64,000 nucleotides of DNA from Psychrobacillus mangrovi (GCF_037104765.1 NZ_JBAWSY010000010.1:1-64000); one strand, 5' to 3'. Shown: positions 1 to 8,195, counted from the stretch's first letter. Numbers and translations are program-made. Notes: generated by a model from the letters alone, not told the origin.

Positions 1-85
1 TCCCATACCGAACACGGAAGTTAAGCTCTTCAGCGCCGATGGTAGTTGGGGGTCTCCCCCTGTGAGAGTAGGACGTCGCTGGGCA
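1..85 (+). rRNA. rrf: 5S ribosomal RNA, 3' part
   Basis: The window opens inside a 5S rRNA: conserved text such as CCGAACACGGAAGTTAAGC, and GAGAGTAGGACGTCGC near the end, is present. The 5' ~30 nt lie outside the window. The exact mature 3' end is estimated. A terminator follows directly, so this closes an rRNA operon; the tRNA genes downstream have their own promoter. Confidence 0.93.
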
Positions 86-91
86 CCAAGA

Positions 92-125
92 AGTCGTTAC
101 CGAGTAATCGGTGGCGGCTTTTTTT
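92..125 (+). terminator. rRNA operon intrinsic terminator
   Basis: A 12-bp stem (92-103 with 108-119, including G-U pairs) with a GTAA loop is followed by seven T residues. Confidence 0.85.
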
Positions 126-697
126 GTTCAAGAAAAACAGGTCGAAGGCAAATCGATAAGTTGGTATATATGTATGCGAGAAAGTAGAGGAGCAAAGTTC
201 GAGGAAGCAAGGAAGAGAGACTCACAGCGTATGATATAACGCGAGATATTTTTGATTCTATTTAAGATAGACTGTGGGATCTCAGATGAAGTATACTCTT
301 CCTGTGAGAAATGGTTGCTCTCTCGGTAGAGTTGGTTGCTTTCTATTTTGTTAAGTCGCTTATACAATGATTTTGGTTGCTCTCACAGGAGAACTAGTCT
401 CCCTTATCCATAATTTTACTGAAAAAACGAGTTTATTTTTAGAATGGTCTCGGTATCATCTAAAATGGACTCGAATTAAGAAAATTTGGTCTCTATTCTG
501 ACTAAATTGGTCTTGGTTTGTGTAAAATTAGTCTCGATCTGCCAGTAACTGTATTCTCTTAACCCGGTTTAACCTATACCAGCAAATCATAAATAACAAA
601 TCTCCTCATCTCACTAAAATAATATGTACCAAATTTATTTGTTAGAAAATAATTTATTGTACGTTAAAAAATTGTGATAAAGTTATTAAATATAGAC
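126..697. repeat. Gene-free stretch with degenerate ~20-bp tandem repeat
   Basis: No credible gene is seen; a minus-strand 79-codon ORF lacks any recognisable feature. At 441-543 five degenerate units of 20-22 bp follow each other, each with a core like AAAATGGTCTCG (starts about 441, 462, 482, 504, 524). Looser copies of GGTTGCTCTC occur at about 313, 333 and 372. The function is unknown. Confidence 0.5.
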
Positions 698-725
698 TTG
701 AAATTTCAAAAAGTATTGTTATAAT
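698..725 (+). promoter_or_regulatory. SigA-type promoter for the tRNA cluster
   Basis: TTGAAA at 698-703 and a consensus TATAAT at 720-725 are separated by 16 bp, about 28 bp ahead of the first tRNA. Confidence 0.7.
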
Positions 726-753
726 TATATTTGTACTTTAAAAATCATGACGT

Positions 754-828
754 TCCGAAGTAGCTCAGTGGTAGAGCAATCGGCTGTTAACCGATCGGTC
801 GTAGGTTCGAGTCCTACCTTCGGAGCCA
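754..828 (+). tRNA. tRNA-Asn (GTT)
   Basis: A full cloverleaf is present: acceptor TCCGAAG/CTTCGGA, anticodon loop CTGTTAA, T-loop GGTTCGAGTCC. The CCA end is encoded. Confidence 0.96.
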
Positions 829-841
829 TTTTTTTGTCTAT

Positions 842-914
842 GCTTCCATAGCTCAGTAGGTAGAGTGCTTCCATGGTAAGGAAGAGGTCAGCGGTTCGAA
901 TCCGCTTGGAAGCT
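842..914 (+). tRNA. tRNA-Thr (GGT)
   Basis: Acceptor GCTTCCA/TGGAAGC and anticodon GGT within ATGGTAA define this tRNA. The bases after the discriminator are TAC, so CCA is not encoded and must be added after transcription. Confidence 0.95.
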
Positions 915-1035
915 TACACGTGGAGTAGACTTTTATGAACTACTTGTCTTAGAAGTACAAATATGTTACTATTATTCTTGTCCAGTTTTGACTGAAAGAA
1001 CGACAATAGTTGACGCAGAGATGCGCTGCTTATTG

Positions 1036-1044
1036 TGATATTAT
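1036..1044 (+). promoter_or_regulatory. Possible extended -10 promoter before tRNA-Val
   Basis: TGATATTAT matches an extended -10 element seven bases before tRNA-Val. The nearest good -35 (TTGACG, 1010-1015) is 23 bp away, too far for a normal spacer, so this is tentative. It would explain the 136-bp gap inside the tRNA cluster. Confidence 0.3.
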
Positions 1045-1050
1045 AACCCA

Positions 1051-1126
1051 GGAGGATTAGCTCAGCTGGGAGAGCATCTGCCTTACAAGCAGAGGGTCGG
1101 CGGTTCGAGCCCGTCATCCTCCACCA
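1051..1126 (+). tRNA. tRNA-Val (TAC)
   Basis: Acceptor GGAGGAT/ATCCTCC and anticodon loop CTTACAA (TAC) are present. CCA is encoded. Confidence 0.96.
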
Positions 1127-1147
1127 TTTAATTTTTCATATAGCTTT

Positions 1148-1231
1148 GGAGGGGTAGCGAAGTGGCTAAACGCGGCGGACTGTAAATCCGCTCCTTAGGG
1201 TTCGGCGGTTCGAATCCGTCCCCCTCCACCA
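1148..1231 (+). tRNA. tRNA-Tyr (GTA)
   Basis: A class II tRNA with a long variable arm (84 nt). The anticodon loop CTGTAAA contains GTA, the acceptor is GGAGGGG/CCCCTCC, and CCA is encoded. Confidence 0.95.
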
Positions 1232-1237
1232 GTTTAT

Positions 1238-1312
1238 TGGGGTATAGCCAAGCGGTAAGGCAACGGATTTTGATTCCGTCATGCCCTGGTTCGAATCCAG
1301 GTACCCCAGCCA
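1238..1312 (+). tRNA. tRNA-Gln (TTG)
   Basis: Acceptor TGGGGTA/TACCCCA and anticodon loop TTTTGAT (TTG) are present. CCA is encoded. Confidence 0.95.
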
Positions 1313-1333
1313 ACACTGTTTTGTTTTATCTAC

Positions 1334-1406
1334 GGGGCCTTAGCTCAGCTGGGAGAGCGCCTGCCTTGCACGCAGGAGGTCAGCGGTTCGATCCCGCTAG
1401 GCTCCA
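1334..1406 (+). tRNA. tRNA-Ala (TGC)
   Basis: Acceptor GGGGCCT/AGGCTCC and anticodon loop CTTGCAC (TGC) are present. The following bases are TCA, so CCA is not encoded. Confidence 0.95.
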
Positions 1407-1420
1407 TCATAAAGAAAAAG

Positions 1421-1449
1421 GTATTCCATTCATATGGAATACTTTTTTT
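1421..1449 (+). terminator. tRNA cluster terminator
   Basis: A perfect 9-bp stem GTATTCCAT/ATGGAATAC with a 4-nt loop is followed by seven T residues. Confidence 0.88.
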
Positions 1450-1457
1450 ATGTTCCA

Positions 1458-2003
1458 CTAATCTTTCCAAATTCGGTGGATCGTATATTCATCATTGGCG
1501 AATTGCAGTAGGAATACATCTGGATTGCTTAAACTCTTCCATTGCTCGAAGCCAAAATCATCTTGGTAGTGCTTCAATAGTAAGGACATAATATTTCCAT
1601 GTGTCACTATAATCGTATTTTCTATATCACTCACTAAAACTTCCTCTATTACATTCACTATTCTTGCTTGTGCTTCGCTACTTGCTTCGCCGCCTTCTAA
1701 TTTTAAGTTCATATCGTAAAATGTTTCTTTTAACTTATAAAGCCAATCTGGCAGATAATTTGCGCTTAATATTCGCTCTGACAAACGTTTATCCGCCTGT
1801 ATTTCTAATTCCCTAACCTTGGCAAACGGTTCAATTGATTGTCGAGCTCTTAAATACGGGCTTGAAATAATTTGGTCGACAGTAATGTTATTCAAGAAGC
1901 TAGATAGTTCTATCGCTTGATTATACCCTTTTTCAGTTAGGGGTGCATCTGCTTCCTGTCCTTCCGCTTGGCAATGTCTAATCAAAAATATATTTTTTTT
2001 CAT
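1458..2003 (-). CDS. Histidine phosphatase family protein (phosphoglycerate mutase-like)
   Basis: The 181-residue protein begins with the family signature LIRHCQAEG (Arg9-His10, the phosphate-accepting histidine) and carries the second histidine in THGN at about residue 134. These belong to the histidine phosphatase superfamily, cytosolic enzymes that remove phosphate from small molecules or proteins; the substrate cannot be read from sequence. The start is supported by a GAGGTG ribosome site. It lies downstream of the LysR gene on the same strand with a 21-bp gap and could be co-transcribed with it. The 3' end converges on the tRNA terminator. Confidence 0.85.
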   Translation of the reverse strand: MKKNIFLIRHCQAEGQEADAPLTEKGYNQAIELSSFLNNITVDQIISSPYLRARQSIEPFAKVRELEIQADKRLSERILSANYLPDWLYKLKETFYDMNLKLEGGEASSEAQARIVNVIEEVLVSDIENTIIVTHGNIMSLLLKHYQDDFGFEQWKSLSNPDVFLLQFANDEYTIHRIWKD

Positions 2004-2024
2004 TTATTCACCTCGTAAAATTAA

Positions 2025-2906
2025 TTATCCAAAATAGTAATTAGATATTTTTTCTATAAATTCCTGCTCGAGACCTCCTCTATTTTTTAGTAATAAATAT
2101 GTTTTTACTTTTGGAAGAGGAAATAAATCGAAAGGTACATTCATAACACGTCCTTCGATTAACTCTCTTTTAATAATGGATTGTGGAAGAAATGAAATAC
2201 CGAGTCCTTCTTGAATAAAGCGTTTTACTATATGGGCTTGGGTTACTCTCATTGTACGCATGTTAATTACTTGCTTACGTAGTTGTAATAGAAGAGTATC
2301 CCAATAAACCGGATGGTGATGAGTGAATAAGTAATTGCGAGATAAGTATTCATATGGGTTCACGATGGGTCCTGATTCCTCGTCATATCCATCGGAAGGA
2401 ACGACGAATAAAATAGGATCTTCAAAGAGCTCGACAGATTGTATTTCTTTCCTTGTTGCATCTAATGCAGAAATACCGATATGAACATCTCCTTGCCATA
2501 CTAGTTCTTCAATTGTACTTGATTCTTCTACTCTTATAGATACTTCTAAGTTTGGATGTTTGTCCATAAAGGAGCGTAATATGTAAGGTAAGATAGTTTC
2601 AGCCATTAGAGGAGAAATGGCAATATTCCACTTATGGGTATATCCTTCTGAAAAAGCATGTAATCGATGCACACTTTTCTCCAAACTTTTTGTGAGCAGG
2701 ACTGCTTCTTGATAAAACATTTTCCCAGCATCGGAAAGGCTTACGCGCTTGTTCATTCGATCAAATAGAGGGATCCCTAAATATTCCTCTAATAATTTTA
2801 TATGAACCGTTACGCCTGGCTGAGAAATTAGTAAGATTTCGGATGCTTTTCTAAAATTGCATGTTTCAGCTGCTACAACAAAAGTCTTCAACCATTGATA
2901 TTCCAC
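2025..2906 (-). CDS. citR: LysR-family regulator, CitR-like
   Basis: This 293-residue protein has an N-terminal winged helix-turn-helix (about residues 3-60, with the LysR text FRKASEILLISQPGVT) and a LysR substrate-binding domain behind it. It begins with GTG behind AAGGAG. It is transcribed divergently from a CitA-type citrate synthase; in Bacillus subtilis the same arrangement is citR-citA, where CitR represses citA. The symbol rests on this synteny plus family. The ~105-bp divergent region carries two direct copies of TCATAATTA 32 bp apart, possible binding half-sites. Confidence 0.8.
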   Translation of the reverse strand: MEYQWLKTFVVAAETCNFRKASEILLISQPGVTVHIKLLEEYLGIPLFDRMNKRVSLSDAGKMFYQEAVLLTKSLEKSVHRLHAFSEGYTHKWNIAISPLMAETILPYILRSFMDKHPNLEVSIRVEESSTIEELVWQGDVHIGISALDATRKEIQSVELFEDPILFVVPSDGYDEESGPIVNPYEYLSRNYLFTHHHPVYWDTLLLQLRKQVINMRTMRVTQAHIVKRFIQEGLGISFLPQSIIKRELIEGRVMNVPFDLFPLPKVKTYLLLKNRGGLEQEFIEKISNYYFG

Positions 2907-2931
2907 TAGAAACTCTCCTTTTAATTAATAA

Positions 2932-2972
2932 TCATAATTAACTTTATTCAAATTATTTAATTTTCATAATTA
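2932..2972. promoter_or_regulatory. Candidate regulator sites between citR and citA
   Basis: Two identical TCATAATTA motifs start at 2932 and 2964, three helical turns apart, in the AT-rich divergent promoter region. LysR proteins commonly bind such paired sites; that these are CitR sites is inference. Confidence 0.35.
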
Positions 2973-3013
2973 TATTACTTTATTATACTAAAAGAAAAGG
3001 AAGGGGTATGAAT

Positions 3014-4105
3014 ATGTTTCAAAAAGGATTAAAAGGTGTAGTAGCGGTGCATACAAAAGTTGGTTTGGTCGATGGTGATAATGGAATACTGAGATACCGC
3101 GGTGTGGATGTGAAAGAATTGGTACTGGATTATTCATTTGAAGAAGTTGCCTACTTTTTACTATATAACAATTTACCTTCAGAAAATGAACTACAGCTCT
3201 TTACTAATAAACTCATAAAAGGAAGAACACTGCCGGAATATGTCCAAACAATCATTGATACTCTACCATCAACGGCTTCCATTATGGATGCCATGAGAAC
3301 AGCAATATCTGCATTTGGTACAACCGGATTTTTAGAAAAAGACACAATGGAGCAAGCAATTCACTTAACAGGAGCTCTGCCAGTAATAATTGCAAGGCAC
3401 TACCGAAATCAACAGGAACTTCCAATAATTGAGCAGAACAGTGATTTTTCGCATACAGAAAATTATTTATGGATGCTTCAAGGGACTTCTCCATCCTTAG
3501 CACAGGTAGAAGCACTGGAAACTTATTTAAAGCTAACGATGGAGCATGGATTAAATGCGTCTACCTTTGCAGCGAGAGTGACTATCTCGACAGAATCTGA
3601 TTTACCTGCAGCGCTCACCTCTGCCATTGGTACAATGAAAGGCCCTTTGCATGGAGGAGCCCCTGCAGAAGTTTTAAATTTGCTTGAGGAAATAAAAGAG
3701 GAATCCAGAATACGAGTAGTTATCGAAGAAAAGCTAAAAAAGGGAGAAAAAGTCATGGGGTTTGGACATCGTATTTATAAAACCGAGGATCCTCGATCTA
3801 TTTTGCTAAGGGAAGCGTGTGTCCGTTTACAAGGCTCTGATCCATGGCTAGATTTGGCGACAATGGCCGAAAAAGAGATTACTTCACTTTTAGAAAAATA
3901 CAAGCCAGGGAGAAACCTGTATACGAATGTAGAATTTTATGCAGCAGCCATTATGCGTTCAATCGACATGCCTTCGGTTTTATTTACTCCAACTTTTAGC
4001 ATGGCACGTATGGTAGGTTGGAGTGCTCATGTCATAGAACAGGTGGAGGATGCATCTATCTTTCGACCACAATCTCTGTATGTAGGAGATATATCGGAAA
4101 AATAA
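3014..4105 (+). CDS. citA: Citrate synthase, CitA type
   Basis: The 363-residue enzyme condenses acetyl-CoA with oxaloacetate to citrate. The family motifs are in order: YRGVDVKEL near the N terminus, EHGLNAST, GPLHGGAP, GFGHRIYK (active-site His) and PTFSMARMVGW near the C terminus. Length and text match B. subtilis CitA, the minor CitR-controlled citrate synthase. ATG at 3014 is preferred over 3008, because the ribosome site GGAAGGGG (2999-3006) stands 7 bp from 3014 but only 1 bp from 3008. 2-methylcitrate synthase activity cannot be excluded from sequence. Confidence 0.9.
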   Translation: MFQKGLKGVVAVHTKVGLVDGDNGILRYRGVDVKELVLDYSFEEVAYFLLYNNLPSENELQLFTNKLIKGRTLPEYVQTIIDTLPSTASIMDAMRTAISAFGTTGFLEKDTMEQAIHLTGALPVIIARHYRNQQELPIIEQNSDFSHTENYLWMLQGTSPSLAQVEALETYLKLTMEHGLNASTFAARVTISTESDLPAALTSAIGTMKGPLHGGAPAEVLNLLEEIKEESRIRVVIEEKLKKGEKVMGFGHRIYKTEDPRSILLREACVRLQGSDPWLDLATMAEKEITSLLEKYKPGRNLYTNVEFYAAAIMRSIDMPSVLFTPTFSMARMVGWSAHVIEQVEDASIFRPQSLYVGDISEK

Positions 4106-4112
4106 TTCTTTT

Positions 4113-4158
4113 CAACACCTCACTTTTTCTATTATGATAAAAGAAAAGTGAGGTGTTG
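4113..4158 (+). promoter_or_regulatory. Long hairpin covering the ribosome site of the next gene
   Basis: A perfect 15-bp inverted repeat (4113-4127 with 4144-4158, 16-nt loop) follows citA. No T-run follows on the plus strand, so it is a poor terminator. Its 3' arm contains the GAGGTG Shine-Dalgarno of the GNAT gene, so it could limit readthrough translation. Confidence 0.6.
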
Positions 4159-4161
4159 GAT

Positions 4162-4743
4162 TTGGCAGAAGTAATTGTATTTGGAGATGTGACATTACGT
4201 CCATTAGAACAAAGTGATATACAACATTTATGGGAGTTATATAACCCCAAAATCTTTGAATTTATGTTGAATAAAGTAGAAAACTATGAACAGCTAGAGC
4301 GCTGGCTACAAGTAGGAATCCAACAAATGAACATTGCCAAAACCGCGCTTGCATTTGTGGTACAACAAACAGACACAAAAGAAATTATAGGAACGACACG
4401 TATATATGGAATTGATCCAATAAATCATGCATGTGAAATTGGTTCAACTTTCTACGGTCAAAATTTTCAACGTACACATGTTAATACGACATGCAAATAT
4501 CTATTATTAAAACATTGCTTTGAAAATCTTGGAATGATTCGAGTTCAATTTAAAACGGATGAATTAAATGTGAAGTCTCAACGTGCTATAGAACGAATAG
4601 GTGGAGTGAAAGAAGGCGTTTTACGTAATGAGCGCTTACGTTCTAATGGAACTGTAAGAAATGCGGTTGTCTACTCAATCATCGATAGTGAATGGGAAGA
4701 AGTAAAAAAACATCTTGTTCAGCTTATGAATAAATATTCGTGA
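4162..4743 (+). CDS. GNAT acetyltransferase, RimJ/RimL-like
   Basis: The ~193-residue protein has the RimJ/RimL-type GNAT fold: VTLRPLEQSDIQHLW at the N terminus, the segment IGTTRIYGID, and a C-terminal VKSQRAIERIGGVKEGVLRNE typical of acetyl-CoA-dependent transferases acting on amino groups. The substrate is unknown; ribosomal N termini, small amines or antibiotics are possible. TTG at 4162 is chosen because GAGGTG (4150-4155) is 6 bp upstream; GTG 4153 and TTG 4156 overlap that site. The ribosome site sits inside a hairpin. Confidence 0.75.
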   Translation: MAEVIVFGDVTLRPLEQSDIQHLWELYNPKIFEFMLNKVENYEQLERWLQVGIQQMNIAKTALAFVVQQTDTKEIIGTTRIYGIDPINHACEIGSTFYGQNFQRTHVNTTCKYLLLKHCFENLGMIRVQFKTDELNVKSQRAIERIGGVKEGVLRNERLRSNGTVRNAVVYSIIDSEWEEVKKHLVQLMNKYS

Positions 4744-4813
4744 TTTTGCTTGGTTGAGCCAACACCCCTTTAGGATTTACAATAGGTGTATAAAAAGCAG
4801 GGGGTATAAATTC

Positions 4814-5713
4814 ATGAATAAATTAAATATATCTATTGTAGGTGTACCGATGGATCTTGGCCAAAATAGACGAGGTGTCGATATGGGACCGAGCGCTATT
4901 CGTTACGCAGGAGCGATTGAACGATTAAAAGCACTAGGCCATACGGTAAATGATAAAGGCGATATAGTAATAGGAAGAAAAGAAATATCAAAAAATACAA
5001 AGCTACGTAACTTAGAAGAGGTAGTTGAGGGGAATACAAAGCTTGCAAATGAAGTGAAGGAAATTCTTGCAGAAGGGGATTATCCTTTAGTTCTTGGTGG
5101 GGATCATAGCATTGCCATTGGAACTATAGCAGGTTTAGCAGATAAATATAAAAATCTTGGAGTAATTTGGTACGATGCACATGCAGATTTAAATACCGAA
5201 GAAACTTCTCCGTCAGGAAATATACACGGGATGCCATTAGCTGTAAGCCTTGGGTTAGGACATACTGACTTAGTGAAAATTCGCTCTTACACTCCTAAGC
5301 TAAAACCTGAAAACGTAGTAATTATTGGTGCACGCTCCGTCGATCCTGGTGAACGAGAATTGATTAAAGAAAAAGGCATTAAAGTTTTCTCTATGCATGA
5401 AATAGACAAGCTTGGAATGACGAAAGTGATGGAACAAACCATAGAGTATTTCCAAAAGCGAGAAGTGGATGGTGTTCATCTATCGCTAGACCTAGATGGA
5501 ATAGACCCAATATACACGCCAGGTGTTGGTACTCCAGTTCCTGGGGGAATTACTTATCGTGAAAGTCATTTAGCTATGGAGATGCTTTATTCATCAAACT
5601 TAATTACTTCAGCTGAGTTTGTAGAAGTAAATCCCATTCTTGATGAGAAAAATAAAACTGCAGACGTTGCGGTTGCCCTTATGGGATCATTGTTTGGAGA
5701 AAGTCTTTTATAG
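4814..5713 (+). CDS. rocF: Arginase
   Basis: The 299-residue enzyme hydrolyses L-arginine to ornithine and urea in the cytosol, the first step of the Roc catabolic pathway. Binuclear manganese ligands are visible: His98 in GGDHS, Asp121/His123/Asp125 in DAHAD, and the late SLDLDGIDP pair. GVGTPVPGG near the C terminus is typical of arginases as opposed to agmatinases. The start is ATG 4814, behind the purine-rich GCAGGGGGT; an in-frame upstream extension to 4754 adds residues the family lacks. It stands alone, with its own terminator and no rocDE beside it. Confidence 0.93.
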   Translation: MNKLNISIVGVPMDLGQNRRGVDMGPSAIRYAGAIERLKALGHTVNDKGDIVIGRKEISKNTKLRNLEEVVEGNTKLANEVKEILAEGDYPLVLGGDHSIAIGTIAGLADKYKNLGVIWYDAHADLNTEETSPSGNIHGMPLAVSLGLGHTDLVKIRSYTPKLKPENVVIIGARSVDPGERELIKEKGIKVFSMHEIDKLGMTKVMEQTIEYFQKREVDGVHLSLDLDGIDPIYTPGVGTPVPGGITYRESHLAMEMLYSSNLITSAEFVEVNPILDEKNKTADVAVALMGSLFGESLL

Positions 5714-5718
5714 AGTTG

Positions 5719-5755
5719 AAAAGCAGACATTTAGGTGTCTGCTTTTCTTTTTTTA
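5719..5755 (+). terminator. rocF terminator
   Basis: A 12-bp perfect stem (5719-5730 with 5737-5748) is followed by a T-run. Confidence 0.9.
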
Positions 5756-5811
5756 AAATAAACCCACAATTGGAAGATTTTTTGATAAAATTAAAATAAA
5801 GAAAAAATAAA

Positions 5812-5840
5812 TGAAACCTGTTACTACCTTTAATCGTATA
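5812..5840 (+). promoter_or_regulatory. SigW-type autoregulatory promoter
   Basis: TGAAAC at 5812-5817 and CGTATA at 5835-5840 are exact matches to the extracytoplasmic-function SigW consensus, with a 17-bp spacer. It lies 36 bp ahead of the sigW start, as in B. subtilis, where SigW transcribes its own operon. Confidence 0.88.
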
Positions 5841-5875
5841 GGTAAGACAGCCGCATGGAGCGGAGGGGAATCACG

Positions 5876-6448
5876 ATGGATGCGTTGGTGAATAAGCGAA
5901 TAAAACAAGTGTTAAAAGGTGACAAAGACGCATTCGCGGAGATTGTTGACCTGTATCAGAGTAAACTCTTTCAAGTTTGTTATCGTATGTTAGGGAATCG
6001 TCATGAAGCTGAAGATATTGCACAAGAAGCTTTTGTAAGAGCCTATATTAACATTCACACATTTGATCAAAAAAGAAAATTTTCCACTTGGCTGTATAGG
6101 ATTGCTACTAATTTATGTATTGATCGTATTCGTAAAAAAAAGCCAGATTATCATTTAGATGCAGAAGTTGCAGGTACAGAAGGACTTAATATGTATTCAC
6201 AAATTGCGGCATCAGAAGAACTTCCAGAAGAAGAATTGATGAAGCTCGAGTTGCAGGATCGAATACAATATGAAATAAGTCGATTGCCAGATAAATATCG
6301 ATCAGCAATCGTGCTGAAATATATGGAAGAATTATCTTTACAAGAAATAAGTGAAATATTAGAATTACCACTTGGGACAGTTAAAACAAGAATTCATAGA
6401 GGTCGAGAAGCACTTAGAAAACAGCTAAGTAAACAGCCTAATTTTTAA
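5876..6448 (+). CDS. sigW: ECF RNA polymerase sigma factor SigW
   Basis: The 190-residue protein has region 2 (about residues 20-85, with GNRHEAEDIAQEAFVRAY and RKFSTWLYRIATNLCIDRIR) and region 4 (about 125-185, ending in LGTVKTRIHRGREALRKQL). Its text follows B. subtilis SigW closely, including DAEVAGTEGL between the regions. SigW directs the response to cell-envelope stress and membrane-active antibiotics. The start is ATG 5876 with CGGAGGGG upstream; an earlier in-frame start at 5855 overlaps that ribosome site. The anti-sigma gene follows 15 bp downstream. Confidence 0.95.
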   Translation: MDALVNKRIKQVLKGDKDAFAEIVDLYQSKLFQVCYRMLGNRHEAEDIAQEAFVRAYINIHTFDQKRKFSTWLYRIATNLCIDRIRKKKPDYHLDAEVAGTEGLNMYSQIAASEELPEEELMKLELQDRIQYEISRLPDKYRSAIVLKYMEELSLQEISEILELPLGTVKTRIHRGREALRKQLSKQPNF

Positions 6449-6463
6449 TAGGAGGGAAACACG

Positions 6464-7093
6464 ATGAATGCATGTCCAGAGCGAATTGTTCACTTTATGC
6501 ATGAATATTTAGATGGTGAAATTAGCCGTGAACATGAGCTTGAACTGAAATCTCATTTGCAGTCATGCGTGGATTGTCAGGCTCATATGCATGAGCTAAG
6601 CGATGTTGTAGCGTTCGTAAAGGGAGCTGCTCGTGTAGAGGCACCAACTAATTTTACCAATGCAGTTATGGCAAAACTTCCAAAAGAAAAATCTCATGCT
6701 GGTGTTAGTAGATGGTTGAGACAACATCCCATTCTTACTGCAGCAGCATTGTTCTGCTTATTTATGAGTAGTGCACTATTTACTAACTTCAATGAGGAGC
6801 AGCAGTTCTCTTTTACCAAGCAAGAAAATGTGGTTGTAGAAGGAGAAACAATTGTAATTCCTAAAGGACAAGTCGTGAAAGGTGATCTTGTTGTGAAAAA
6901 TGGAGATGTTCAAATTGACGGTGAACTGGATGGAAACTTAACCATTATTAACGGTTCTAAATATATGGCATCTACAGCAAATATCACAGGGAAAACTGAG
7001 GAAATAAATGAAGTGTTTGATTGGCTTTGGTTTCATATAAAAGATGCGGGTAAGCAGGTAGTATCATTTTTTGAAAAGGAAGAAACTAAATAA
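6464..7093 (+). CDS. rsiW: Anti-sigma-W factor RsiW
   Basis: The 209-residue membrane protein holds SigW inactive until it is cut by regulated proteolysis. The N-terminal zinc anti-sigma domain shows the His-x3-Cys-x2-Cys motif (His31, Cys35, Cys38). One membrane segment follows at about 88-108, and an extracytoplasmic part carries repeated beta-strand-like text (VKGDLVVKNGDVQIDGELDGN). Length matches B. subtilis RsiW (208). It is co-transcribed with sigW. AGGAGG upstream fixes the ATG. Confidence 0.93.
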   Translation: MNACPERIVHFMHEYLDGEISREHELELKSHLQSCVDCQAHMHELSDVVAFVKGAARVEAPTNFTNAVMAKLPKEKSHAGVSRWLRQHPILTAAALFCLFMSSALFTNFNEEQQFSFTKQENVVVEGETIVIPKGQVVKGDLVVKNGDVQIDGELDGNLTIINGSKYMASTANITGKTEEINEVFDWLWFHIKDAGKQVVSFFEKEETK

Positions 7094-7280
7094 TTTTTAA
7101 TGACGTTTCCAATTGAAGTCTACCTTATTTTAGGTAGGCACAAATTGAAGACATTTTATTGGAATGGAGAAGCGTCCGCTCGAATCCTGCGGGATCCTAT
7201 ATAAAATAAATAACTGTAGACTACTCGTTTTTTGAGTTTTTCTACAATCTGAGTCTACCTTAATTTTGGTAGACTTTTTT
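7094..7280 (+). terminator. rsiW 3' region: hairpins and fragment of a dispersed repeat
   Basis: A clear terminator is AGTCTACC/GGTAGACT (7252-7259 with 7268-7275) plus a T-run. A similar half-hairpin stands at 7115-7132. Between them, 7158-7188 matches the start of the GC-rich repeat at 44032, and 7188-7250 resembles its 3' flank, so a decayed repeat copy was inserted in the 3' UTR. Confidence 0.75.
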
Positions 7281-7358
7281 GCTTCATAAAGGCGGAATGT
7301 TCATTATCATGTTATACTTACAGAGTATGGATTTGTTATGAAGAGTGGGGGATGCCAC

Positions 7359-8195
7359 ATGTCGTTTATGGAGCAATTTACGGATTTAATGCCAGTAAAC
7401 GTTATTGTAAACATTTTAGATGTATTATTCGTTTGGTTCGTTATATATAAAATAATAACTTTGATAAAAGGAACGAAAGCAGTTCAATTATTAAAAGGAA
7501 TTTTTGTCATTATTATCGCTCGTGTCGTAACAGACTTTTTAGGCATGGATACGCTAGGTTGGTTGCTTGAAAATGTAATTAGTATTGGATTTTTTGCTAT
7601 TATTGTTATTTTCCAGCCAGAAATTAGAAGAGCGTTGGAGCAAATTGGTAGAGGTAAACTGTTTGCAAGAAGCTCTCTGCAAGAAGAAGAGGAGCAAAGT
7701 CGTCTTATTACTGCGATGACCAAGTCAGTTAGTTATATGGCAAAGCGTCGAATTGGAGCTTTAATATCTATTGAAAGAGAAACTGGTTTATCAGACTACA
7801 TTGAGACTGGTATCCCATTAAATGCGAACATCACTTCCGAGTTATTGATTAATATTTTCATTCCTAATACCCCGTTGCATGATGGAGCAGTAATCGTGCA
7901 AAAAAACAAAATAGCTTCTGCCGCTTGTTATTTACCATTATCTGAAAGTCCATTTATATCGAAGGAGCTTGGAACAAGACACCGTGCTGCTATCGGCTTA
8001 AGTGAAGTAACAGATGCGATAACGATTGTTGTTTCAGAAGAAACAGGAGCAGTAAGTTTGACATCGAATGGTGATCTCCATAGAAATTTATCCGTGGAAG
8101 AATTCGAAGCACATTTGAAGAGACTTTGGTTTGGACCAACGGAGGAATCAGTAACTTCTTCTAAATGGTTGTGGAGGGGGAAACAAAATGGATAG
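7359..8195 (+). CDS. cdaA: Diadenylate cyclase CdaA
   Basis: CdaA makes cyclic di-AMP from two ATP at the membrane. The 278-residue protein has three N-terminal membrane helices (about 12-32, 42-59, 66-86) and a DAC domain with the catalytic motifs DGA (175-177) and RHRAA (208-211), both intact. ATG 7359 is chosen because GTGGGGG lies 7-13 bp upstream; an earlier in-frame ATG at 7338 would overlap that site. It overlaps cdaR by 8 bp and precedes glmM, the conserved cdaA-cdaR-glmM module of Firmicutes. Confidence 0.95.
   Translation: MSFMEQFTDLMPVNVIVNILDVLFVWFVIYKIITLIKGTKAVQLLKGIFVIIIARVVTDFLGMDTLGWLLENVISIGFFAIIVIFQPEIRRALEQIGRGKLFARSSLQEEEEQSRLITAMTKSVSYMAKRRIGALISIERETGLSDYIETGIPLNANITSELLINIFIPNTPLHDGAVIVQKNKIASAACYLPLSESPFISKELGTRHRAAIGLSEVTDAITIVVSEETGAVSLTSNGDLHRNLSVEEFEAHLKRLWFGPTEESVTSSKWLWRGKQNG

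Noticed and set aside
128..367. Minus-strand 79-codon ORF after the rRNA terminator
   Set aside because: No ribosome site, no recognisable domain, and biased AT-rich composition; treated as intergenic.
1010..1044. Standard -35/-10 promoter before tRNA-Val
   Set aside because: TTGACG to TATTAT spacing is 23 bp; only an extended -10 reading remains possible.
914..1316. Minus-strand ORFs antisense to tRNA genes (MTGSNRRPSA..., MLAGVPGFEPG...)
   Set aside because: These are the well-known spurious translations of tRNA antisense strands.
4754..4813. Upstream start for arginase giving 319 residues
   Set aside because: The extra 20 residues are not arginase-like, and a ribosome-site-like purine run sits before ATG 4814.
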